Origin: Caulobacter sp. HMWF025
Lineage (GTDB): Bacteria; Pseudomonadota; Alphaproteobacteria; Caulobacterales; Caulobacteraceae
Reading direction: 5' to 3'
Assembly (NCBI RefSeq): GCF_003060965.1
Contig: NZ_QAII01000001.1
Location: 1-51,816 of the forward strand
Length of the DNA stretch: 51,816 nucleotides
This document shows positions 28,770 through 36,691 of the stretch, piece after piece. Made by a program: the position numbers and the translations under genes. The notes under the pieces are model-generated. The model had not been told where the DNA came from. It worked only from the letters and a program-made list of their open reading frames with translations, and ran no database searches. How positions within the stretch are numbered: position 1 is the first letter of the stretch; the number at the start of each line of letters is the position of its first letter.

Positions 28770-29932
28770 AACGCCCTCTGACGGTCATGCTGGTGGCCGC
28801 CGAAGCCTCGGGTGATGCGCTCGGGGCCGGGCTGGCCCGGGCGCTGAAGCGCCGGCTCGGGGCCGATGCGGTTCGCTTCGTCGGCGTCGGGGGCGCAAAG
28901 ATGGCGGCCGAGGGGGTGGAGAGCCCCTTCGATATCGCCCAGCTGTCGATCATCGGCATCGTGGAGAGCCTGAAGGCCTATCCCAGGGCCATGGCCCGCC
29001 TGCGCGACACCCTGGACCTCACGGCCCGGGAAAAGCCGGATGTGGCGGTCCTGATCGACTCCTGGGGGTTCAATATCCGGCTGGCCCAGGCCCTGCGTCG
29101 TCAGGATCCAGGCCTGCCCCTGGTCAAGTATGTTGCGCCCCAGGTCTGGGCCTATCGGCCCGGCCGGGCCCGGGCCCTGGCCAAGGCCGTCGACCTGCTG
29201 CTGTCCATCCAGCCGATGGACCGGCCCTATTTTGATGCGGCCGGCCTTGAGAGCGTCTTTGTCGGCAATTCGGCCCTGGCCAAGAGTTTCGCCGGGGCCG
29301 ATGCGGCCCGTTTGCGAAAAGCCCTGGGGCTGACGCCCGACGAGCCCATCCTGCTGGTCCTTCCGGGTAGCCGTCCCTCCGAGATCGAGCGGGTCATGCC
29401 GGTGTTTGAAGCGGCGGTGCGGCAGCTGAAGGCCAACCGCCCCGACCTCGCCGTCGTCGTGCCGGTGGCCTCGACCGTCGCAGACGCCGTCCGGGCCCGC
29501 GTGGCCGGCTGGCCCTTCCGCGCCCATCTGGTTGAGGATGAGGGGCTGAAGGATGACGCCATGGTCGCCGGGACCGTAGCCCTGGCCTGTAGCGGAACCG
29601 TTACCACCGAACTCGCCCTGGCCGGCTGTCCGATGGTCATCGGCTATCGCACCGGCGCGATCACCTATGGCCTGCTGAAGCGCCTGTTTAAGCCGCGCTG
29701 GGTCACGCTCTTCAACATCGCCGCCGATCAGGCCGTTGCCCCGGAGTATCTGCAGGACGGGCTTCAGGCCGCCAGCCTGGCCCGGGAGATCGGCCAACGG
29801 CTGGATGACCCGGCCGCGCGTGCCGCCCAGATCGTCGCCCAGAACGCAGCGCTCGAGAAGATGGGGCGCGGAATGCCGGATCCCTCGGAAGCTGCCGCCG
29901 ATGCCTTGATCGCGTTTCTGCAACGAAGGTGA
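28766..29932 (+). CDS. lpxB: Lipid-A-disaccharide synthase
   Basis: GT-B-fold, peripheral-membrane glycosyltransferase (family GT19) joining lipid X to UDP-diacylglucosamine. The 388-residue product has the family blocks LVAAEASGDALGAGLARAL, YVAPQVWAYRPGRA, LLVLPGSRPSEIERVMPVF and ALACSGTVTTELAL. The start is GTG 28766, overlapping the lpxI stop. It is the last gene of the long + strand envelope run. The 27-nt gap to the convergent kinase gene has no clear terminator. Confidence 0.96.
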   Translation: MKRPLTVMLVAAEASGDALGAGLARALKRRLGADAVRFVGVGGAKMAAEGVESPFDIAQLSIIGIVESLKAYPRAMARLRDTLDLTAREKPDVAVLIDSWGFNIRLAQALRRQDPGLPLVKYVAPQVWAYRPGRARALAKAVDLLLSIQPMDRPYFDAAGLESVFVGNSALAKSFAGADAARLRKALGLTPDEPILLVLPGSRPSEIERVMPVFEAAVRQLKANRPDLAVVVPVASTVADAVRARVAGWPFRAHLVEDEGLKDDAMVAGTVALACSGTVTTELALAGCPMVIGYRTGAITYGLLKRLFKPRWVTLFNIAADQAVAPEYLQDGLQAASLAREIGQRLDDPAARAAQIVAQNAALEKMGRGMPDPSEAAADALIAFLQRR

Positions 29933-29959
29933 CGCTGGCCAAGGCTGCCCCTGGCGGCC

Positions 29960-31741
29960 CTAGACCTTGTCGAGAGCCATCAGCAACTGGCCCACATCGA
30001 TCGGCTTGGCGACGTGGTCATCCATACCGGCGGCCAGAAGGTCGGCGACCTGATGGCTCATCGCATTGGCCGTCAGGGCGATCACGGGTGTCCGGGGGCG
30101 GCCCAGTTCGGCCTCAGAGCGGCGGATCTCGGCCAGGGCAGCCAGGCCGTCCATGACCGGCATGTGGATGTCCATCAGGATCGCATCCCAGGGCTGGGCG
30201 CGCCAGGCCTCGACCGCCTTGGCCCCGTCATCAACCACCAAGAGATCCACGCCGCTAACCTCGAAGATCGCCGTCAGGACCCTCTGATTGGTCGGATTGT
30301 CTTCCGCCGCCAGGACCCGGAGTTTGCGGTGACCGGATTTGGCGCGCACGGCCTGGTCCAGATCCGGCGGTACATCCTGACCGGCCAGCCGTTCGAGCGG
30401 GATCTCGATCGTGAAGGTCGCGCCCTGGCCTGGCTGGCTGTCGACCGAGATGCTGCCCCCCATCAGGCCACAGAGGTCGCGGCAGATGGCCAGGCCCAGG
30501 CCGGCACCGCCATGCACCCGCGTGGTCGAGGCATCCAGCTGGACAAAGCGGCTGAAGAGCTTGTCGTACTGGTCACTCGTGAAGCCGGGGCCCGTGTCGC
30601 TGACCGAGATCCGGAGGCCGCCCGGGACAGCTTCCGCGGCGAGGGTGACTGAGCCTGAGCCTGTGAACTTCAGGGCATTGGACAGAAGATTATGAACCAC
30701 CTGGCGCAAGCGTCCCGGGTCGCCGCGATAGACCCCGGCAGCGTCCGCGGCGATCGCGAGCCTTTGTTCCAGGGCCTTCTGCGCAGCCTGCATGGCGAAG
30801 GTCTGCTGGCTGCTGGTCAGCAGCGAGACGAGGTCGAACGGGACGGCATCGAGTTCCAGCCGGCCCGCCTCGATCCGCGACAGGTCCAGCACGTCATTGA
30901 GGATCGACTTCAGGGCCTCACCCGACTCCCGGACGATTTTCAGCCGCTCGCGCTGGCTGTCGGTCAGCGCATCGCGTTCCATCACCTGGACCATGCCCAG
31001 GACGCCGTTCAGCGGCGTGCGGATCTCGTGGCTCATGGTGGCGAGAAAGATGGTCTTGGCCTGGTTGGCGGCGGCGGCCTCGGCCTCCTTGTCGCGGGCG
31101 AGTGCGAGGGCGGCCACCATTTCACGCTCGGCCCGTTCGCGATGGACGGCGTACTGGAAGACGTAGGCGAGGAAGGACAGGGCCCCGATCATCGCCACCA
31201 GGGTCTGGCCGAAGCGGGCGGTTCCCGCTGCGGTACCGCCGCAGACCAGGATCACCAGCAGCAGGGCGACGAACGAGGCCCCTCCGATCCGGCGCGACAG
31301 GACGAACTCGGCCGTGCTTGAAAGGGCAATGGCGCCCAGCATCGCGGCCCCGGCCAGGACCGAGGTCAGGGACCCGTAGAGGATCAGCGTCGTAGGGAGC
31401 AGGCAGTAGAGCCCGGTATAGACCAGGGTAAAGCCGGTCATCAGGGCCTCGTGCCACGAGGCCGGTGACCGGAACCCGATCCAGGTGCACAGGGCCGCAT
31501 TGGCCAGGATCAGCACACTGACCAGGCCCAGCCAGGTGAGGGGGGGCGCGGGGCCGAGCCAGATAGCCGAGCCGGCGGCGGCGAGCAGCGTCATCGGCAC
31601 GATCGTGAGCAGGTCACGCCGTCGGTGTTCGATGATGGCCGTCCAGCCCTGCGCTCCGGAGACGGGATTCAAGATCTGCGGCTCCTGGACAATTTGAAAC
31701 AACCGTTTGCACCGAAGCACGATCCTCGGGTCCCCGTCCAT
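29960..31741 (-). CDS. Hybrid sensor histidine kinase with membrane sensor
   Basis: A 593-residue inner-membrane kinase. About six hydrophobic helices (residues 45-198) make up the sensor, with no periplasmic domain visible. A linker helix and the HisKA domain follow (phosphoacceptor His238 in [13 protein letters not shown]). The HATPase domain comes next ([22 protein letters not shown]). A C-terminal receiver has Asp524 in [12 protein letters not shown]. There is no cognate response regulator nearby. I chose ATG 31741; the frame continues upstream to 31963, but that part would run through the divergent gene. The signal and target are unknown. Confidence 0.88.
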   Translation of the reverse strand: MDGDPRIVLRCKRLFQIVQEPQILNPVSGAQGWTAIIEHRRRDLLTIVPMTLLAAAGSAIWLGPAPPLTWLGLVSVLILANAALCTWIGFRSPASWHEALMTGFTLVYTGLYCLLPTTLILYGSLTSVLAGAAMLGAIALSSTAEFVLSRRIGGASFVALLLVILVCGGTAAGTARFGQTLVAMIGALSFLAYVFQYAVHRERAEREMVAALALARDKEAEAAAANQAKTIFLATMSHEIRTPLNGVLGMVQVMERDALTDSQRERLKIVRESGEALKSILNDVLDLSRIEAGRLELDAVPFDLVSLLTSSQQTFAMQAAQKALEQRLAIAADAAGVYRGDPGRLRQVVHNLLSNALKFTGSGSVTLAAEAVPGGLRISVSDTGPGFTSDQYDKLFSRFVQLDASTTRVHGGAGLGLAICRDLCGLMGGSISVDSQPGQGATFTIEIPLERLAGQDVPPDLDQAVRAKSGHRKLRVLAAEDNPTNQRVLTAIFEVSGVDLLVVDDGAKAVEAWRAQPWDAILMDIHMPVMDGLAALAEIRRSEAELGRPRTPVIALTANAMSHQVADLLAAGMDDHVAKPIDVGQLLMALDKV

Positions 31742-31754
31742 CTCATGCAGCGTT

Positions 31755-31780
31755 TTGACGGACAGGTTATATGCTGCAAC
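31755..31780 (+). promoter_or_regulatory. Caulobacter-type housekeeping promoter for the fliK-like gene
   Basis: TTGACGG (31755-31761) is a full match to the Caulobacter -35 TTGACGS. After an 11-nt spacer, GCTGCAAC (31773-31780) matches GCTANAWC at 7 of 8 positions. It favours the ATG at 31819 over an upstream ATG at 31771. I see no sigma-54 promoter, which many Caulobacter flagellar genes use. Confidence 0.6.
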
Positions 31781-31818
31781 ACTTCCGGCAGGCGCATTGG
31801 GCGCTTGGCAAAGCTGAC

Positions 31819-33603
31819 ATGGCGATAGATCCGACAGCGCCCGTCTCGCCCACCTATACCGCCCTGCCGGTCGGTGGAGCGCCGGCTGAGGCCGCGGCGG
31901 CACTGCTGGCGCGGGCACGGGCCGCCACCGCCGAGACGGCCACCGTGCTGGGCGCGCTAGCATCCGCAGACGGCAAGGGTGTCGACGGCGCGGGGCTCAA
32001 GGCTTCGCCGAGCCAGGGCGTGGACGTCGCGGCCGGTACCACCCCCAATGCCGAGACGATCCGGACTGTGGTGCGGCAGGCCGCCGCCCGCGCGGTGGCG
32101 CACCAGACCGGTCTGGCCCCGCTGCTGTCCGATCTCTCCGAGATGGCCTCCCGCCCGGACACGCCTCCTGCGGTCCGGGAAGCGGCGCGGGCCCTGATCC
32201 GGTCGGCCCTGCCGACCGACAAGCCTGTGACCTCGAGCCGGTTGCGAGAGGCCGTACGGCGGTCCGGGGCTTTTCTGGAAACAGACCTTGCCCGTATGGG
32301 AGCGACGGAGGCCGCACGGACGGCCGGACGCTCATCTCCCGCCTTGCCACAACCTGATCTGGGGCGCGACCTGAAGGCCGGACTGCTGGTCTTTCGGACG
32401 GTCGTCTCTACCTGGCTCGGGGAGGTACAGGAGCCGTCTGGCCCGGAGCATGACGGGGGCGGGGACAGGCCGCCGGCCAGGCCTGCATCCGGTCAGGCCC
32501 CCGCCACAGCGCCGTCTTCGCCCCCTCTCGGCGGGACGGTCGCCTACGGGATGAGGGTGGGTGCCCCGGCCCCCAGCTTCGAGAGTCTGCCGGGCCAGGG
32601 TCAGAGCGCGCCGGCGCACGCGCCGGAGGGCCAGGCTCTGCGGGCCTCCGAGGCATCCTTTAGCCCGGCCTCGACCCTGATTTCTGCCCAGGTGGCTGCC
32701 TCGGCGTCAGAGGTAGATGCGCCGCCGGGGGGCGCGACGCCTGCCGGTTCCGAACCTGACCCCGACCTGCCGGCCGACGCTCTTCACGAGCCGGCCGCCG
32801 ACGGGGCTCCGGAGAGACCGCTCGCTACCGCATCGCCTGCCGGGCGTACGGTTCCGGCTGTTCCTGGCGAAAAGCTTTTGACTGGCACCCTGGCGCAGCC
32901 GGAGGCGGGAGAAGCGTCTTTGCCGGAAGAGCTCCAGCTTCCGGATGCCGACCACCTGTCTTCGCGCCAGATCGCCGAGCGGAGCGCAGCGGGTGGGGCA
33001 TCCCCGGGTCGCGCGCCGCCGCCGCCGCCCTTTCCGGGCGGCCCGATGACGCCCCAGGCGGCGCATCTGGCGAGCCTGCGCCCAGACGCTTCGGCTCCGG
33101 ACCTGGCGCGGCATCTGCTGCGTGAGACCAGTGGTGCGATCGATCGCCAGACCCTGATGCAGATCGCCTCCATGGCGGAACCGACACCCGGGCACCCCGC
33201 AGAGACGCCGCGGCCGACGGAATCGGCACCCGCCCGGGTCATGCTGGATCTGCCTCTGCAGACCCCGCAGGGGATCGCTGTCGCCCAGTTCGAGATCAGT
33301 CGGGACGGTGGGGGCGGCGGAGGCTCGGGCGGGCCCTCCGGCGAGCGGACCTGGCGGGCCCGCTTCTCGCTCGATGTCGAGCCGCTGGGGCCCGTGCACG
33401 TACAGATTGCCCTGACCGGGGCCCAGACCCGGGTCAGTCTCTGGGCCGAGCGTCCGGAGGCCATGGCGCGCCTGCGCGGGGGAGAAGAGACGCTGAACGC
33501 CGCGCTGCGCCAGGCCGAACTGACGCCCGAGCTCGCCTTCCATGCCGGCGCACCGCCGATCCTGGCAGGCGGTGCGGGGCGCTTTGTGGACCGGGCCTCA
33601 TGA
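31819..33603 (+). CDS. FliK-like protein (flagellar hook-length control C-terminal domain)
   Basis: A 594-residue protein. The C-terminal 125 residues look like the Flg_hook/FliK substrate-switch domain: VMLDLPLQTPQGIAVAQFEI, WRARFSLDVEPLGPVHVQIA and VSLWAERPEAMARL. The preceding 450 residues are Ala/Pro/Gly-rich and low in complexity, as in FliK rulers. FliK measures the hook and signals FlhB to switch export specificity. The stop overlaps the start of the FlhB-like gene by 4 nt. No other flagellar gene is in the window, so this may be a second, non-canonical pair. Confidence 0.7.
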   Translation: MAIDPTAPVSPTYTALPVGGAPAEAAAALLARARAATAETATVLGALASADGKGVDGAGLKASPSQGVDVAAGTTPNAETIRTVVRQAAARAVAHQTGLAPLLSDLSEMASRPDTPPAVREAARALIRSALPTDKPVTSSRLREAVRRSGAFLETDLARMGATEAARTAGRSSPALPQPDLGRDLKAGLLVFRTVVSTWLGEVQEPSGPEHDGGGDRPPARPASGQAPATAPSSPPLGGTVAYGMRVGAPAPSFESLPGQGQSAPAHAPEGQALRASEASFSPASTLISAQVAASASEVDAPPGGATPAGSEPDPDLPADALHEPAADGAPERPLATASPAGRTVPAVPGEKLLTGTLAQPEAGEASLPEELQLPDADHLSSRQIAERSAAGGASPGRAPPPPPFPGGPMTPQAAHLASLRPDASAPDLARHLLRETSGAIDRQTLMQIASMAEPTPGHPAETPRPTESAPARVMLDLPLQTPQGIAVAQFEISRDGGGGGGSGGPSGERTWRARFSLDVEPLGPVHVQIALTGAQTRVSLWAERPEAMARLRGGEETLNAALRQAELTPELAFHAGAPPILAGGAGRFVDRAS

Positions 33604-33860
33604 CCGGTCCGGTCGGTCCCGTACGCCCCCGGATCGCCGTCGCGCTCCACTATGACGGGGCCGATGCCCCGCGCGTGGTCGCCTCGGGTCAGGGCTGGAT
33701 CGGTGACAGGATCATTGAGACCGCCCGCGAGCATGGCGTGCCGATCGAGGAGAACCCGGCCCTGGCCCAGGCGCTCTCGACCATCGAGATCGACGAGGAG
33801 ATCCCCGAAGCGCTGTATCGCGCTGTCGCCGAGATCCTGACCTTCCTGCTGCGCCCCTGA
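33600..33860 (+). CDS. FlhB C-terminal-domain-like protein
   Basis: An 86-residue cytosolic protein equivalent to the C-terminal domain of FlhB/EscU without the membrane part: PRIAVALHYDGADAPRVVAS, RIIETAREHGVPIEE and IPEALYRAVAEILTFLL. FlhB normally cleaves itself at N-P-T-H just before this region; here the motif is absent, and the protein begins where the cleaved fragment would. Stand-alone FlhB-C proteins beside a FliK-like gene are known elsewhere (ylqG-ylqH in Bacillus). It probably binds export substrates or the FliK-like partner. Confidence 0.8.
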   Translation: MTGPVGPVRPRIAVALHYDGADAPRVVASGQGWIGDRIIETAREHGVPIEENPALAQALSTIEIDEEIPEALYRAVAEILTFLLRP

Positions 33861-33871
33861 GGCCCAACGCA

Positions 33872-33899
33872 AAAGGCCCCGTCCTGCGACGGGGCCTTT
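33872..33899. terminator. Bidirectional terminator between flhB-like and gltA
   Basis: AAAGGCCCCGTC (33872-33883) and GACGGGGCCTTT (33888-33899) form a 12-bp perfect stem with a CTGC loop. A-rich sequence on one side and T-rich on the other lets it serve both converging genes. Confidence 0.85.
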
Positions 33900-33922
33900 C
33901 CGGATCAGGTCTGACGTGAGGT

Positions 33923-35203
33923 TCAGCCGCGGGTTTCGACCGGGGCGTAGTCGCGCTGGGTCGCACCCGTATAGAGCTGGCGCGGACGGCCGATCTTGCG
34001 GGCGGGATCCTCGAACATTTCCTTCCACTGGCTGATCCAGCCCACGGTACGGGCCAGGGCGAACAGCACGGTGAACATGTTGGTCGGGAAGCCCATCGCC
34101 CGCAGGGTGATGCCCGAATAGAAGTCGATGTTCGGATAGAGCTTGCGGTCGATGAAGTAGGGATCGCTGAGGGCGATCTTTTCCAGTTCCATGGCCACTT
34201 CGAGCAGCGGGTCGTTGATGCCCAGCTGGCCCAGCACTTCGTGGCAGGTCTTCTGCATGACCTTCGCACGCGGATCGAAGTTCTTGTACACGCGGTGGCC
34301 GAAGCCCATCAGCTTGTACTTCTTGTCCTTCACGCCCTGCACATAGGCCGGGATGTTCTCGACCGAACCGATTTCCTCGAGCATCTCGAGGGCTTCCTGG
34401 TTGGCGCCGCCGTGCGACGGGCCCCACAGGCAGGCGATGCCGGCAGCGATACAGGCGAACGGGTGCGCGCCCGACGAACCGGCCAGACGGACGGTCGAGG
34501 TCGAGGCATTCTGCTCGTGGTCGGCGTGCAGGATGAAGATGCGGTCCATGGCGCGGGTCAGGACGGGGTTGGGCACCCAGTCTTCGGCCGGCACCGAGAA
34601 GCACATGCGCAGGAAGTTTTCCGAATAGGACAGCTCGTTGCGCGGCGACACGAACGGACGGCCGACGCTGTACTGGAAAGCGCGGGCGGCGATGGTCGGC
34701 ATCTTGGCGATCAGGCGGTGGGCGCTGATCTCGCGCTGCTTGGGATCATCGACGTTCAGGCTGTCGGCATAGAAAGCCGACAGGGCACCGACCGCGCCGG
34801 TCATGATCGCCATCGGGTGCGCGTCACGGCGGAAGCCCTGGAAGAAGCTGTCGAACTGGGCGTGCAACATCGTGTGATAGGTGATGTTGTGCTCGAACTT
34901 GGCGAACTCGTCGGCCGTCGGCAGTTCACCGTTGAGGAGCAGGTGGCAGACCTCGAGGAACGAGGACTTCTCGGCCAGCTGGTCGATCGGATAGCCGCGG
35001 TGCAGCAAAACGCCGGCATCACCATCGATATAGGTGATCTTGCTCTCGCAGGACGCCGTCGAGGTGAAACCCGGGTCGAAGGTGAAGTGGTCGCTGTCGC
35101 CGTAGAACTTGCGGACGTCCACGACGTCGGGGCCCGTGCTGCCCTTGAGGATCGGCAGGTCGTAGCTCTTGTCGCCGATCGTCAGTGTGGCTTTGTCGGT
35201 CAT
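33923..35203 (-). CDS. gltA: Citrate synthase
   Basis: Condenses oxaloacetate and acetyl-CoA to citrate at the entry to the TCA cycle. The 426-residue protein is of the type II (hexameric, Gram-negative) length. It shows [20 protein letters not shown], the catalytic-region [32 protein letters not shown] with the active-site His, and [20 protein letters not shown]-rich ribosome binding site precedes the start, and a Caulobacter-type -10 lies about 55 nt upstream at the end of gltX. Confidence 0.97.
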   Translation of the reverse strand: MTDKATLTIGDKSYDLPILKGSTGPDVVDVRKFYGDSDHFTFDPGFTSTASCESKITYIDGDAGVLLHRGYPIDQLAEKSSFLEVCHLLLNGELPTADEFAKFEHNITYHTMLHAQFDSFFQGFRRDAHPMAIMTGAVGALSAFYADSLNVDDPKQREISAHRLIAKMPTIAARAFQYSVGRPFVSPRNELSYSENFLRMCFSVPAEDWVPNPVLTRAMDRIFILHADHEQNASTSTVRLAGSSGAHPFACIAAGIACLWGPSHGGANQEALEMLEEIGSVENIPAYVQGVKDKKYKLMGFGHRVYKNFDPRAKVMQKTCHEVLGQLGINDPLLEVAMELEKIALSDPYFIDRKLYPNIDFYSGITLRAMGFPTNMFTVLFALARTVGWISQWKEMFEDPARKIGRPRQLYTGATQRDYAPVETRG

Positions 35204-35258
35204 GCGGGAACCCCCTTCATCGATGGAACGAGCAGTCCAAATTTCTTTTCGCGAGTGC

Positions 35259-35283
35259 GTTATAGCGCCTCATGCGCGCTCAG
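35259..35283 (-). promoter_or_regulatory. Putative gltA promoter
   Basis: On the minus strand GCTATAAC (35266-35259) matches the Caulobacter -10 GCTANAWC at all eight positions. Ten bases upstream CTGAGCG is only a weak -35. It overlaps the 3' end of gltX and would give gltA its own transcript. Confidence 0.45.
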
Positions 35284-36691
35284 CCAGCGCGTCGTCAAGA
35301 CGGCCGAGACTCTCTTCGCGACCCAGAGCCGCCATGATCTTGTTCAGGTCAGGGGCCTGTGATCCACCGGTCAGGATGCCGCGCAGCGACGGGCCGAATT
35401 TGCCGAACCCGACACCCTCGGATTCTGCAAAGGATTTCAACAGGCTGCCGAGGGCCTCAACCTCCCAGTCGGGGGTCTGGGCGAGGCGATCGCGCAGGCG
35501 GGAGAGCCGCTCGACCGTCTCGGCCACCAGTTGTTTTGTCGTCTTTTCCTCAAGCCCGAACGGACGAATTTTCAGCGCGAATGCGCAATGCTCGGCCAGC
35601 TCGAGGATGGTCTTGGCCCCTTCCTTGACCTGGGGCACCACGGCGAGAAGTCGGGCGGCGGCATCTGCGGGCAAATTCGCGCCCTGGGCGACCAGGGCCT
35701 TCAGGGTCAGATCGGCCAGACGGGCGTCATCGGCGACCCGCAGGTGCTGGCTGTTGATGTGATTCAGCTTGGCCCAGTCCAGCCGGGCCGGGGCCTTGAC
35801 CACATCGCGAACGTCGAACCAATCGATGGCCTGGGCGTCGTCGAACACCTCGTCATCACCGTGGCCCCAGCCCAGCCGGGCCAGATAGTTGCGGAGGCCC
35901 TCGGGGATATAGCCCATGTCGGCAAACTCGCCGACGGCCTGGGCCCCATGGCGCTTGGACAGCTTGGCCCCGTCCGGCCCGTGGATCAGCGGGATGTGGG
36001 CAAAGGCCGGCAGGTCCCAGTCCATGGCCTGGTAGATCAGCGTCTGGCGGGCAGCGTTGTTCAGGTGGTCATCGCCCCGGATCACGTGGGTCACGCCCAT
36101 GTCGTGGTCATCGACCACCACGGCGAGGTTGTAGGTCGGGGCCCCGTCGGCGCGCAGCAGAACCAGGTCGTCCAGGTCGGTGTTGCGGAAGGTCACCGGA
36201 CCCTTGACCAGGTCGTCGACCAGGGTCTCGCCGTCGGCGGGGCCCTTGAAGCGGATCACGTGCGGCAGGGCAGGGTCGCCCGGCTCGGCGGCGTCACGCC
36301 AGGGCGAGCGGATGGCATGGCCTTCCGCGCGAGCCTTTTCGCGGGCGACTTCCAGTTCCTCGACGCTCATCCAGCAGCGATAGGCCCGGCCGCGCTCCAG
36401 CAGCTGCTGCACGACCTCGGCATGGCGCGGCGCGCGGGTGTGCTGGAACACCGGTTCTTCGTCCGACTTCAGGCCCAGCCAGTCCAGACCCTCGAAGATC
36501 GCCGCGACGGCGGCTTCGGTCGAGCGCTCGCGATCTGTGTCTTCCACGCGCAGAAGGAACTTTCCACCCGTATGGCGTGCATATAACCAGTTGAACAGCG
36601 CGGTGCGGGCACCGCCGATGTGCAGGAAGCCGGTGGGTGAGGGTGCGAAGCGGGTGACCACGCCGCGGTCGGTGGAGGAGGGGTTCGACAT
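35270..36691 (-). CDS. gltX: Glutamyl-tRNA synthetase
   Basis: Class I aminoacyl-tRNA synthetase charging tRNA-Glu (in many alphaproteobacteria also tRNA-Gln for later amidation). The 473-residue product has the HIGH motif in FAPSPTGFLHIGGARTALF and the KMSKS equivalent in GAKLSKRHGA. I chose ATG 36691, just before VVTRFAPSPTG; the frame runs on to 36841, but that region is on the other side of the comEC start. A second gltX elsewhere in the genome is common in this group. Confidence 0.95.
   Translation of the reverse strand: MSNPSSTDRGVVTRFAPSPTGFLHIGGARTALFNWLYARHTGGKFLLRVEDTDRERSTEAAVAAIFEGLDWLGLKSDEEPVFQHTRAPRHAEVVQQLLERGRAYRCWMSVEELEVAREKARAEGHAIRSPWRDAAEPGDPALPHVIRFKGPADGETLVDDLVKGPVTFRNTDLDDLVLLRADGAPTYNLAVVVDDHDMGVTHVIRGDDHLNNAARQTLIYQAMDWDLPAFAHIPLIHGPDGAKLSKRHGAQAVGEFADMGYIPEGLRNYLARLGWGHGDDEVFDDAQAIDWFDVRDVVKAPARLDWAKLNHINSQHLRVADDARLADLTLKALVAQGANLPADAAARLLAVVPQVKEGAKTILELAEHCAFALKIRPFGLEEKTTKQLVAETVERLSRLRDRLAQTPDWEVEALGSLLKSFAESEGVGFGKFGPSLRGILTGGSQAPDLNKIMAALGREESLGRLDDALAERA

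Noticed and set aside
22384..29923. Long minus-strand ORFs opposite bamA and the lpx cluster (845 and 1055 codons)
   Set aside because: Same codon-bias shadow effect; no recognisable domain, no ribosome binding site, and they span several real genes.
36438..36671. N-terminal extension of comEC into gltX
   Set aside because: It lies antisense to the conserved HIGH region of gltX, and the added residues show no ComEC similarity.
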